A DNA stretch of 64,000 nucleotides from positions 3,577,501-3,641,500 of the forward strand of contig NZ_CP073697.1 of the NCBI RefSeq assembly GCF_025264665.1, in the 5' to 3' direction. Positions within the stretch are counted from its first letter, which is position 1. Every line of letters starts with the position of its first letter. The notes beneath the pieces were generated by a model that saw only the letters and a list, made by a program, of their open reading frames with translations, searched no databases and was not told the DNA's origin. Source of the stretch: Edaphobacter flagellatus. GTDB lineage: Bacteria; Acidobacteriota; Terriglobia; Terriglobales; Acidobacteriaceae. Position numbers and translations under genes: made by a program. This document shows, in pieces, positions 25,403-32,916 of the stretch.

Positions 25403-25437
25403 CAGAAAGCCCGCTTCGGATAGAAGCGGGCTTTCTG
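25403..25437 (+). terminator. Intrinsic terminator, possibly bidirectional
   Basis: A perfect 15-bp stem (CAGAAAGCCCGCTTC at 25403-25417 with its complement at 25423-25437) closes a 5-base loop. Each strand has a short A/T-rich base (AGAAAG / CTTTCT). It lies between the convergent lipoprotein and nusB genes and could serve both. Confidence 0.85.
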
Positions 25438-25469
25438 CTGTAGTTTGTTTCGATTGTTGTTTATGTGCT

Positions 25470-25892
25470 TTATGCGAGACGCTGTTTTAGCAGATCTCGG
25501 GCAATGGCATCGAGTACGCCGTTAAGAAAGTGTATGGACTCAGGCGCTGCATAGCGACGGGCAACCTCAAGTGACTCATTGATGATGATGGCTGCTGGCG
25601 TGTTCGGGCTGCCAAGCATTTCGGCTACTGCTGCGCGGATGAGGTTGCGGTCGACGACCGCCATGCGCTCGAGACGCCAATTCTGCGCGTGTGCCTCGAT
25701 GAGCTTGTCGATCTCCGGCTGTCGTGTGGTGGCGACACGATAGATATCCTCGGCGAAGGCGCGCGTATCGTCATCGACGTCGTCGCGGGAGGCCCAGAAC
25801 AGCTTATCTACCTGCTCAGGAGTTTGTTTGCCCAGGTCGCCCTGAAAGAGCATCTGCATCGCCAGCTCGCGGGATTTGCGTCGCGTGCCCAT
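25470..25892 (-). CDS. nusB: Transcription antitermination factor NusB
   Basis: NusB binds boxA RNA together with S10 and promotes antitermination of rRNA operons. The protein has 140 residues and is all-helical. Family motifs are SRELAMQMLFQGDL at the N-terminus, ERMAVVDRNLIRAAVAEML in the centre, and the C-terminal EVARRYAAPESIHFLNGVLDAI. The gene follows ribH directly: the stop of ribH begins one base after the nusB start on the plus-strand numbering, so the pair is adjacent and coupled. The ribH-nusB order is common in bacteria. Confidence 0.96.
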   Translation of the reverse strand: MGTRRKSRELAMQMLFQGDLGKQTPEQVDKLFWASRDDVDDDTRAFAEDIYRVATTRQPEIDKLIEAHAQNWRLERMAVVDRNLIRAAVAEMLGSPNTPAAIIINESLEVARRYAAPESIHFLNGVLDAIARDLLKQRLA

Positions 25893-26777
25893 TTACTTGC
25901 TGTCCTCCGCTTTGATCTTTCTCTGGATGGAAACCATTTCGATGGCGGCGATGGCAGCCTCAAAACCTTTGTTGCCGGCCTTGATGCCGGCGCGATCGAG
26001 TGCCTGCTCAAGCGTCTCGCAGGTAAGCACACCGAAGGCATGCGGGATGCCGGTATCCTGTTGTGACTGACCAATGCCGCGGGCGACTTCGTTGTAGATG
26101 GCTTCATAGTGGGCTGTTTCACCACGAATCAGGCAGCCGAGCGTGATGATGGCGTCGAAGCGCTTCGTCTCAGCGAGCGTGCGGGCTGCGGAGGGGACTT
26201 CCCATGCGCCAGGAACGCGGACGATCTCAATGTCGGCCTTTGCTGCTCCGCTACGATGAAGAGCGTCGAGGGAGCCCTGCAGCAGCCGATCGGTAATGAC
26301 AGCATTCCAGCGGGCGGTAACGATGGCAAAGCGCATGCCAGCGGCAGAAAGATCGCCTTCGATCGCTGCAGGCTTGCCATGCAGGGGGTTCTCGGACTGC
26401 CAGAAGCCGAGCACAAGACCGTCGGTGTTGCCGTCGGTAAGTTTTACCGTGAAGAGACGGCTGTTCCAGTGGGTCAACTCGGGTGAGCCCAGGAGCGAGG
26501 CCACGTCCTCGCTGCGATAGTTGGCCAGCATCCACTGGTGCACGGCCGAGTGGATGGCATCAAGGTTGAAGACCTCAATCAGAATGGAAGGAACGGCCGG
26601 CGGACGGCCCGTGATCAACTCCAGGTTGCCGAGCGGGGCCAGCAGGGCGACACCCCGGCCTGTACCATCGTCCCAGCCCTTGCCCTGCTCAAAGCCCAGT
26701 GAGAGCAGGAGCTGGCTCAGCTTATCGTGTGCATCCGCGGAGGCCACCTCACGGACCAGAGTTATTCCTTTGATCAT
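25893..26777 (-). CDS. ribH: VOC-like domain fused to 6,7-dimethyl-8-ribityllumazine synthase (RibH)
   Basis: The C-terminal half (about residues 146-294) is lumazine synthase, which condenses the ribitylamino-pyrimidine with a four-carbon phosphate in riboflavin synthesis. Motifs are ARWNAVITDRLLQGSLDAL, VPGAWEVPSAARTL, LGCLIRGETAHYEAI with the catalytic His, and FGVLTCETLEQALDRAG with GNKGFEAA. Usual RibH length is about 155 residues. Here about 140 extra residues precede it: ITLVREVASADAHDKLSQLL, LGFEQGKGWD, ALLAPLGNLELITG, ILIEVFNLDAIHSAVHQWM and TDGNTDGLVLGFWQSE. That is the beta-alpha-beta-beta-beta repeat pattern of a glyoxalase/VOC module. I start it at ATG 26777; an upstream in-frame start adds 26 unconvincing residues. 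The extra domain's role is unknown. Confidence 0.9.
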   Translation of the reverse strand: MIKGITLVREVASADAHDKLSQLLLSLGFEQGKGWDDGTGRGVALLAPLGNLELITGRPPAVPSILIEVFNLDAIHSAVHQWMLANYRSEDVASLLGSPELTHWNSRLFTVKLTDGNTDGLVLGFWQSENPLHGKPAAIEGDLSAAGMRFAIVTARWNAVITDRLLQGSLDALHRSGAAKADIEIVRVPGAWEVPSAARTLAETKRFDAIITLGCLIRGETAHYEAIYNEVARGIGQSQQDTGIPHAFGVLTCETLEQALDRAGIKAGNKGFEAAIAAIEMVSIQRKIKAEDSK

Positions 26778-26787
26778 AAGTACGATT

Positions 26788-26828
26788 GTATCGTCATCAT
26801 GATACTTTCCCGGGCGAGGTAGTATCGT
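26788..26828 (+). promoter_or_regulatory. Imperfect operator-like motif cluster between ribH and the enoyl-CoA hydratase gene
   Basis: GTATC (26788-26792) and GATAC (26801-26805) form an inverted repeat with an 8-base spacer. The longer word GTATCGT recurs at 26822-26828. The cluster occupies the 101-base gap between two divergent genes, where both promoters must lie. Confidence 0.35.
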
Positions 26829-26878
26829 GGGCGAAGGGCGATTACAAACAGACACTATTGTGCGATCAGGAGAGTTCT

Positions 26879-27673
26879 ATGGAAGCGACAAAGAGCACGG
26901 AATCGGTAGTCTGCGAGGTAAGCGATCATATTGCCACTGTCCGAATCAATCGTCCGCACGTGCTGAATGCGCTCAATGCGCAGGTTTTCGATCATCTCCG
27001 CGATCTTTTTATGGTTCTGGCGAAGGACCCTTCGGTCCGTGTCATCCTGCTAACCGGCGAAGGAGCTAAGGCCTTTGCTGCTGGAGCCGATATTAAGGAG
27101 CTGACAACGACAAACCGGGTCACTGGGCGTGCTCTGTCCCGCAAGGGGACGAATATTTTTCGTCAGATCGAGACGTGTGGGAAACCAGTGATCGCCCTGA
27201 TCAATGGATTTGCCCTGGGCGGGGGCTGCGAGCTGGCGATGGCGTGCACGATGCGTATTGCTTCGGAGAACGCGACGCTGGGACAGCCGGAGGTGAAGTT
27301 GGGACTAATCCCCGGCTATGGCGGCACACAGCGGCTGCCTCGGCTTGTGGGCTCATCGGCAGCATTGAAACTGCTGCTTACGGGCGAGATTATTTCTGCG
27401 CAGGAGGCATTGAGGATTGGCCTCGTCGATGAGGTCGTCGCGGTAGACCAGTTGCTGGAACGAGGCCAGGAGCTGGCGCGGGCGATTCTGTCAATGGCCC
27501 CGCTGGCGGTTACAGGCTGTCTGGAGGCCGTATACCGGGGAGCCGAGCGTGATCTTGAGAATGCGCTGCGGATCGAGACGGGAATCTTTGGCCGTCTCTG
27601 TGGGACGGCAGACAAAGCGGAGGGGACAAAGGCCTTTCTTGAGAAGCGTCACCCGGTTTGGAGCGGTCGCTGA
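26879..27673 (+). CDS. Enoyl-CoA hydratase/isomerase family protein (crotonase)
   Basis: A crotonase-fold enzyme of 264 residues, started at ATG 26879 after AGGAGA. Motifs are RINRPHVLNALNAQVFDHL, AFAAGADIKEL (first oxyanion-hole segment) and LINGFALGGGCELAMACTMR (second). The likely catalytic glutamates lie in GGGCELAMACT and in the following LGQPEVKLGLIPGYGGTQRL, quoted as GQPEVKLGLIPGYGGTQR. Both positions typical of hydratases (E in GGGCEL and E in GQPEV) are present, so hydration of 2-enoyl-CoA is the best guess. The gene stands alone, divergent from ribH. Confidence 0.92.
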   Translation: MEATKSTESVVCEVSDHIATVRINRPHVLNALNAQVFDHLRDLFMVLAKDPSVRVILLTGEGAKAFAAGADIKELTTTNRVTGRALSRKGTNIFRQIETCGKPVIALINGFALGGGCELAMACTMRIASENATLGQPEVKLGLIPGYGGTQRLPRLVGSSAALKLLLTGEIISAQEALRIGLVDEVVAVDQLLERGQELARAILSMAPLAVTGCLEAVYRGAERDLENALRIETGIFGRLCGTADKAEGTKAFLEKRHPVWSGR

Positions 27674-27754
27674 ACTACACACGATTTGAAACTGCTTGAA
27701 AGACGTAAAAACAGTCGAAATACCGGGAAAAAGCTTGGTATGCTGATATCCGAT

Positions 27755-28318
27755 ATGCACACCTCAGCCGAGCGATTCTCGCTCGCAACTCTCCTCTCCT
27801 GCGCTTTAGCTCTGCCCCTTACCTTCATCGGCTGCAGTCGCTCTTCAGCTACGGCGGCCCAGCCATCGGCTACCCTTGCCGCGCAGCAACAGCAGGCAAT
27901 GGAGTCGGCGCGGCAGCAGTTGGAGCTGATTCCTCCTCCTTCGAAGACGCGTTACATGGCCGTGCGGTCGTTGACCTCGTGGGAGAACCCCTATCTGACG
28001 GTTCAGGGAGGTATGGTTACCCTGCATGTGCTGATAGCGGATGCCAATCCAAGCCCGATGGGGCAGGGTGGTCTGCTGCGTCCGGTTGGTGCGCGGCGTC
28101 GCAATCTGGATGTGCGCGTCAGCGACCTGCCGACGGCGTTGAATGCAATTCCTGAGAGTGCGTGGCCCTATGGACGCGTGGTCGCGGTAGAAGAAGCACA
28201 CGAGGTTCCAGTAAGCGCGCGAGCTGAGGTCCGGCGCAATGTGGAGACGGTGCTCAAGATGCTCGGCGATCTTGGCGTCGTGACCTACGAGTGGAATGAC
28301 TCCAGCCGTGGGCTGTAG
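27755..28318 (+). CDS. Lipoprotein of unknown function
   Basis: A protein of about 187 residues with a lipoprotein signal ending in FIGC (Cys near residue 27). The next region is Ala/Gln-rich and probably a flexible or helical linker (ATLAAQQQQAMESARQQL). The folded part begins at PPSKTRYMAVRSLTSWENPY and contains VTLHVLIADANPSPMGQGG, NLDVRVSDLPTALNAIPESAWPYGRVVAV, quoted here as VSDLPTALNAIPESAWPYG, and a C-terminal helix. I do not recognise a named family. ATG 27740 is an alternative start. It lies between the enoyl-CoA hydratase and symporter genes on the same strand. Confidence 0.7.
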   Translation: MHTSAERFSLATLLSCALALPLTFIGCSRSSATAAQPSATLAAQQQQAMESARQQLELIPPPSKTRYMAVRSLTSWENPYLTVQGGMVTLHVLIADANPSPMGQGGLLRPVGARRRNLDVRVSDLPTALNAIPESAWPYGRVVAVEEAHEVPVSARAEVRRNVETVLKMLGDLGVVTYEWNDSSRGL

Positions 28319-28365
28319 GTCTTCGCTTGCGTTAGGATGGGTTCAATCGACATAGGAGTTTGTGA

Positions 28366-29883
28366 TTGCATACCACTGCGCTGGCCGTCTTCTGCCTCTT
28401 CTTTGTTCTGGTCACACTGGCAGGCTTCTGGGCAGCTCGATGGCGCAGGCCTGAGGCGGGCATAGCTTCTCTGGAAGAGTGGGGGCTGGCAGGTCGCAGC
28501 TTTGGCACGTGGATTACGTGGTTTCTCGTCGGCGGGGATCTTTACACGGCTTATACCGTCATTGCTGTTCCTGCTGCTCTCTACGGAGCTGGCGCGATGG
28601 GTTTCTTCGCGCTTCCATACGCGATCATTACGTATCCCTACATGATGGTGGTGCTGCCGCGCCTGTGGCGTGTGTGTCATCGGCATGGTTATGTCACTTT
28701 CGCAGACTTCATTCGCGGGCGCTTCGGCAACCGCTGGCTTACGCTGGCGATTGCTCTGACGGGCATCCTGGCGCTGATGCCATATATTGCATTGCAGCTG
28801 GTGGGCATGCGCGTCGTGATCTCATCCATGGGGCTGCATGGCGAGTGGCCGCTGGCGGCTGCATTCATCATCCTCGCTGCGTACACCTATTCGAGCGGAC
28901 TGCGTGCGCCTGCCGTAATCGCCATCGTCAAGGACGTGATGCTCTACATCATGGTGATTGCCGCACTGATCGTCATACCGATCAAGCTGGGCGGTTATGC
29001 TCACGTCTTCGCAATGGCCAATCAGGCGCTGGCGAAGCATACGCCTCCGGGCACGATTAACCTCAAGCCGACGCAGTTTCTTGGCTATTCGACGCTGGCC
29101 ATCGGCTCGGCGCTGGCTCTGATGCTCTACCCACATACGGCTACTGCCGTGCTCTCGGCAAAGAGCCCTAATGTGGTTCGCCGTAATGCAGCGATGATGC
29201 CGGCGTATAGCTTCCTGCTTGGTCTAGTAGCTCTGCTGGGATATCTGGCCTTGGCAGCCGGCATCGATGCAACGAAGGATACAAGCTCCGCTGTTCCGCA
29301 GCTGTTCTTGAAATCGTTCCCGGAGTGGTTCGCGGGCTTTTGCCTGGCTGCGGTCGCCATCGGCGCGCTGGTACCCGCGGCGATTATGTCGATTGCTGCG
29401 TCGAACCTGTTCACACGCAATATCTATGGCGAATTGACTGGCCGCAAGATGCTCCCGCACCAGGAGTCGAACATGGCGAAGGTCGTCTCGCTGGTGGTGA
29501 AGTTTGGCGCGCTGGTCTTTGTGTTGTGGCTGCCTACACCGTATGCAATTGAGATGCAGTTGCTGGGAGGCATCTGGATCTGCCAGATGGTTCCGTCGAT
29601 TGTGATCGGCGTGTTCACTCGCTGGTTCAATCCGTGGGCTCTGGTTATTGGGTGGGCGGCAGGCATGGCTTCTGGAACAGCGATGGCTGCCGCGCTTGGG
29701 CTCAAAAGCTCGGTCTACCCGCTTCATCTTCCAGCTTGGCTGGGAGGAACCTGGGCGATGTACGCGGCTGTGCCAGCTCTGCTACTGAATCTTGGGCTTG
29801 CCGTTGTGTTCACACTGCTGTTCCGCGCAGTGGGAGTTCGCGGCGGCGAAGATACAACGGACGCTTCGGCTTATATTGGGTAA
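28366..29883 (+). CDS. Sodium:solute symporter, MctP-like monocarboxylate permease
   Basis: This 505-residue integral membrane protein of the sodium:solute symporter family has about 13 hydrophobic segments. The start is TTG 28366, with AGGAG eight bases upstream. The N-terminal pattern EEWGLAGRSFGTWITWFLVG, GGDLYTAYTVIAVPAALYG and FFALPYAIITYP is characteristic of the MctP branch, which imports lactate, pyruvate or other short monocarboxylates in characterised members. Further conserved elements are ADFIRGRFGNRWL and ALVPAAIMSIAASNLFTRNIY. No separate small subunit gene (DUF3311 type), often found with such transporters, is visible next to it. The substrate remains inferred. Confidence 0.88.
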   Translation: MHTTALAVFCLFFVLVTLAGFWAARWRRPEAGIASLEEWGLAGRSFGTWITWFLVGGDLYTAYTVIAVPAALYGAGAMGFFALPYAIITYPYMMVVLPRLWRVCHRHGYVTFADFIRGRFGNRWLTLAIALTGILALMPYIALQLVGMRVVISSMGLHGEWPLAAAFIILAAYTYSSGLRAPAVIAIVKDVMLYIMVIAALIVIPIKLGGYAHVFAMANQALAKHTPPGTINLKPTQFLGYSTLAIGSALALMLYPHTATAVLSAKSPNVVRRNAAMMPAYSFLLGLVALLGYLALAAGIDATKDTSSAVPQLFLKSFPEWFAGFCLAAVAIGALVPAAIMSIAASNLFTRNIYGELTGRKMLPHQESNMAKVVSLVVKFGALVFVLWLPTPYAIEMQLLGGIWICQMVPSIVIGVFTRWFNPWALVIGWAAGMASGTAMAAALGLKSSVYPLHLPAWLGGTWAMYAAVPALLLNLGLAVVFTLLFRAVGVRGGEDTTDASAYIG

Positions 29884-29927
29884 GCTGTTGTCGCAGTCTG
29901 CGATCTGAATGTTTGAGGTGAACCTGC

Positions 29928-30392
29928 GTGACGAAAACACGAACGAGATCCCTGGTAAAGGGCGCGCTTGCCGGATTGATCGGCGGTATTGCCGGTGCTG
30001 CGGCTAAGAAGGCTGCAGAAAAATTTTATCCACCAAGCAGCAGGCATGAGAGTACCTCGTCTTTGATGGCACGCAGGATGACGAATCGAAAGCTTTCGGA
30101 AAAGCAGAAGCGCGTCGCAGAAAGCTCGCTTCACCTTGGGATGGGAGCAGCAGCAGGTGCAGCTTACGGAGCAGCAGCTGAAGTCTATCCCGCAGCTACG
30201 GCAAAGCAGGGAGCGAGCTTTGGCATGGCCCTGGTGGCATTGAGTCATGACAGCCCGCTCTCGGCGCTGGGGCTTACCGCTGGAGCTGCGGAGCAGACCA
30301 GTCGTGAGCGAACCAGCGAGGTCGCTTCCTATGTCGTCTACGGGGTCGTCACAGAGTTAGTCCGGCGAATCGTGCGTCGTGCCATCGACTAA
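29928..30392 (+). CDS. DUF1440 family inner-membrane protein (YagU-like)
   Basis: A protein of 154 residues starting at GTG 29928 behind GAGGTGA. It has three hydrophobic Gly/Ala-rich segments (GALAGLIGGIAGAAA, HLGMGAAAGAAYGAAAEV, YVVYGVVTELV), with basic loops between them (ARRMTNRKLSEKQKRVAE). This matches the pattern of the DUF1440 / YagU membrane proteins. The E. coli member has been linked to acid tolerance, but no mechanism can be inferred here. It ends 12 bases before the convergent nucleoside permease gene. Confidence 0.78.
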   Translation: MTKTRTRSLVKGALAGLIGGIAGAAAKKAAEKFYPPSSRHESTSSLMARRMTNRKLSEKQKRVAESSLHLGMGAAAGAAYGAAAEVYPAATAKQGASFGMALVALSHDSPLSALGLTAGAAEQTSRERTSEVASYVVYGVVTELVRRIVRRAID

Positions 30393-30403
30393 GACCGCTA
30401 ACT

Positions 30404-31465
30404 CTACTCATGTGAGGGGATCGAGTCCCTCGTCTTATTCCAGTTGGTGACGAGGTTGTCCACGACAACATGTCCGACGCGATAGGCTGCGTCTAACGAA
30501 GGCATGTAAGCGCTGTACTGCCGAATCTTCGTTTCGGCAAGGCTTTCAGCCGCGGTCTTGCCTGGCCGCTGCTGATCATAGTTCGATGCCGTGCGCAGAA
30601 CCAGCACTCGGTTAATATCGACTTTTCCTGCTCGCGCAAGCCAGGTAAGCGATTGCAGAGTGCCAGTGTCCTCCATGCCACATACAGCGTAGGTGCCCTT
30701 GCCGTCTGTCTGATAGCTGACCCAGTCGTGCGCCCACTGGTTCATCAGCTTGCCGTGCCAGAAGGTTGAGGCCGAGAGATTCGCTCCACGCAGTACAAAC
30801 GGAGGCCGCTTTGCCGCCGCGCCCTCAAACTGCTGTCGCCGCTCCGCCATGGCAGGCGTGTCCTCAAGCTTGATGTCTTTTGTGAGCTGGAACGCCCAAT
30901 CGACGAGCGAGGGATTGAGGTGGTAGACGTTGCCGTCATCACCAAAGCGTGCTGTGCGTGGCTGCTCGTAGGGTGTCGACTTGCCAAGCGGAACGTATCC
31001 CGTCTTCCAGTCCTTGGGAATCTCGCGGGCATCGATTTCGTGCGCTAGGTCGCCATCGACGATGTAGTCGGACCATACGGCTGAGCCAATCGAGCCCATT
31101 GCTGGATCGATGCCCGCAATACCGGCGACGACGAAATATGCATGCGACAGGTCGAAGCGAGGGTCCTGTCCAAGAGCCATGATGGTTGCTGCAGCGCGCG
31201 CCGTGCCGACTCCAGTAAGCACGCCAAGGACGCCGTCATGATTCATGCGCAGATCGTGATAGCCCTGAGGAAACGGCAGCACCGTGTCGAGATGCTCGCG
31301 CTCCACCCAGTACTGATATTCGCCGGGAGCGTCGCCTGTGTCGGCGCCAACCTCAAACATGTTGACGACGACCACTTTGATCTCAATCGGTTTTGCAGTA
31401 GTAGAGGTTTGAGCGAAAAAACACGTAGTCGCAAACAGAAGAGAGGAGGCAGCAAAGAGGCGCAT
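30404..31465 (-). CDS. Purine nucleoside permease (NUP) family exported protein
   Basis: A 353-residue exported protein of the purine nucleoside permease family (PF06516), related to nucleoside phosphorylases. A signal peptide (LFAASSLLFATTCFFAQ) is followed by the family opening KVVVVNMFEVGADTGDAPGE and WVEREHL. Other conserved parts are TGVGTARAAATIMALG, YFVVAGIAGIDPAMGSIGSA, LSASTFWHG, CGMEDTGTLQSLTWLARAG and VLVLRTASNYDQQRPG. Fungal members transport or bind purine nucleosides; bacterial members are poorly studied. It starts 30 bases after queE, the last of the queD-queE pair, so a role with deazapurine nucleosides is an attractive but untested idea. Confidence 0.87.
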   Translation of the reverse strand: MRLFAASSLLFATTCFFAQTSTTAKPIEIKVVVVNMFEVGADTGDAPGEYQYWVEREHLDTVLPFPQGYHDLRMNHDGVLGVLTGVGTARAAATIMALGQDPRFDLSHAYFVVAGIAGIDPAMGSIGSAVWSDYIVDGDLAHEIDAREIPKDWKTGYVPLGKSTPYEQPRTARFGDDGNVYHLNPSLVDWAFQLTKDIKLEDTPAMAERRQQFEGAAAKRPPFVLRGANLSASTFWHGKLMNQWAHDWVSYQTDGKGTYAVCGMEDTGTLQSLTWLARAGKVDINRVLVLRTASNYDQQRPGKTAAESLAETKIRQYSAYMPSLDAAYRVGHVVVDNLVTNWNKTRDSIPSHE

Positions 31466-31495
31466 ATTCGCATGGTAGCGCAGCCTCGGCGAATG

Positions 31496-32179
31496 TCAGA
31501 CGCCCTTCTTTTGCGGCTCCCAGATGAACTTGTGAATCTGCAATGAAAGCCGTGCGGGAAGTCCATCTTCGAGCATCCAGTCCACCAGCTTGCGCGGGTC
31601 GAGCGCCATGTTGTCGGCGGTGCGCAGCGGGCTCGGGGTCTTCTGAAATGCGGGCGAGAGTAGTATCTGTCCGGCTTTTTTCTCCAGTGCATGCTCGCGG
31701 ATAAAGTCGCGCGCAAATTCATAATCGGCGTGATCGCTGATCACGAACTTGACCTCATCCCGGCTCGTCAGCGCGTCGAGGTTCTCCCTGCGAAACGAGT
31801 TCGCGGCAGCCCCAGCACCAGGACACTTTACATCGACGATCTTGTGCACAGCCTTGGGAACATCGGCCAGCGGGCGCTCGCCGGAGGTTTCCATCATGAG
31901 CGTGTAACCTGAGGCGAGAAGACGCTCCATGAGGGGCAGCAGTTCGCGTGCCTGCAGCATCGGCTCGCCGCCAGTGAACTCCACCAGTTTGCATGGCGCC
32001 AGGGCTTCAATCTGAGCGACGACTTCGTCCTCAGTAAACGGCTTGCCGCCGGAGAAGGTGTACTCCGAGTCGCACCACGAGCAGCGCAGGTTGCATCCGG
32101 CAAGTCGCACAAAGATGCACGGCAGGCCGGCGAAGGACGATTCGCCCTGTACGGATTTGTACAGCTCAATCAGATGCAT
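31496..32179 (-). CDS. queE: 7-carboxy-7-deazaguanine synthase QueE
   Basis: QueE is the radical SAM enzyme that contracts 6-carboxytetrahydropterin to 7-carboxy-7-deazaguanine in queuosine synthesis. The 227-residue protein has QGESSFAGLPCIFVRLAGCN and the cluster-binding C-X3-C-X2-C as CNLRCSWC (Cys29, 33, 36). The SAM-binding region is VEFTGGEPMLQ. DVKCPGAG and FVISDHADYEFA match later family motifs. It begins 6 bases after queD and is followed at 30 bases by the nucleoside permease gene, all on one strand. Confidence 0.96.
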   Translation of the reverse strand: MHLIELYKSVQGESSFAGLPCIFVRLAGCNLRCSWCDSEYTFSGGKPFTEDEVVAQIEALAPCKLVEFTGGEPMLQARELLPLMERLLASGYTLMMETSGERPLADVPKAVHKIVDVKCPGAGAAANSFRRENLDALTSRDEVKFVISDHADYEFARDFIREHALEKKAGQILLSPAFQKTPSPLRTADNMALDPRKLVDWMLEDGLPARLSLQIHKFIWEPQKKGV

Positions 32180-32185
32180 GTTGGC

Positions 32186-32563
32186 TTACTCGTAATACCG
32201 GGCGAAGCTTGTATCGGTCTCGTACAGCGTGCAGTCCTTGATCCTGACGCGCCCTGCTGTCATATCGCGAAGCTGCTTCGCGGTTTCCGTGAAGAAGTAT
32301 TTGGCGAGATTTTCCGCAGAAGGATTGACCGTCGTGAAGGGTTCGAGGTCGTTGATCATCTGATGGTCCAGGTAGTCAACCACAGGACGCATCACCTGTT
32401 TGAGCAGCTTGAAATCGAGCAGAAGGCCAGCCTCGTCAAGCTCCTCGCCGATCAGCGTGACGTAGACCTTGTAATTGTGGCCGTGCGGGTTCTCGCACTT
32501 GCCGCGATAGTTGCGAAGGTAGTGGCCGGAAGAGAACCCGGCTTCTACGGTGACTTCAAACAT
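32186..32563 (-). CDS. queD: 6-carboxy-5,6,7,8-tetrahydropterin synthase QueD
   Basis: QueD converts dihydroneopterin triphosphate to 6-carboxytetrahydropterin, the substrate of QueE. I start it at ATG 32563 (MFEVTVEAGF); the open frame also offers a TTG 21 bases upstream. The protein has about 125 residues. The three zinc histidines are in GFSSGHYLRNY and ENPHGHNYKV, and the catalytic Cys lies between them in GKCENPHGH. LDHQMIND and NPSAENLAKYF and the C-terminal LYETDTSFARY are also typical. The queD-queE pair sits downstream of dinG and a small membrane protein. Confidence 0.95.
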   Translation of the reverse strand: MFEVTVEAGFSSGHYLRNYRGKCENPHGHNYKVYVTLIGEELDEAGLLLDFKLLKQVMRPVVDYLDHQMINDLEPFTTVNPSAENLAKYFFTETAKQLRDMTAGRVRIKDCTLYETDTSFARYYE

Positions 32564-32662
32564 GGTGTTTCCAATACCTTTCAACAGGCCCGCACGGAGT
32601 GAGATTTTCGCAGTAAGAAGCGCGGACTCGCCCTCATCTATTGTACCGTTTCGAGACCGGAA

Positions 32663-32908
32663 TTAGGACTTGCGGCGCTGGCGGCGGTCTTCTTCCGCGC
32701 GGCGTTCGGCCTGCTCGAAGAGCGCGGAAAGGATTCCAGCCAGCGCTACAACCAATGCGACGACAAAGAGCCCCAGACCTGTAGTGCGCCACAGAGAGAC
32801 ATCTCCCGGAGAACCAGGCTGTTGCGCAATGTTGGTATAGGCCAGTCCGCAGGAGACTAGCGAGAGCACCAGCAGAGTAGCTGCGAGGATGTAAAGATTG
32901 CGCCCCAT
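32663..32908 (-). CDS. Small two-helix membrane protein of unknown function
   Basis: A protein of 81 residues with two hydrophobic segments (LYILAATLLVLSLVSCGLAY and TGLGLFVVALVVALAGILSA) separated by a short polar loop, and a strongly basic/acidic C-terminal tail (EQAERRAEEDRRQRRKS). It begins 8 bases after the dinG stop, so it is probably co-transcribed with it. The SCG motif could be read as a lipobox, but the preceding segment fits a membrane helix equally well. No family recognised. Confidence 0.65.
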   Translation of the reverse strand: MGRNLYILAATLLVLSLVSCGLAYTNIAQQPGSPGDVSLWRTTGLGLFVVALVVALAGILSALFEQAERRAEEDRRQRRKS

Positions 32909-32916
32909 GACTACAG

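Noticed and set aside
30415..30435. T-arm-like word GGGATCGAGTCCC
   Set aside because: It resembles a tRNA T-stem but lies in the end of the nucleoside permease coding sequence, and no acceptor, D or anticodon arm can be drawn around it.
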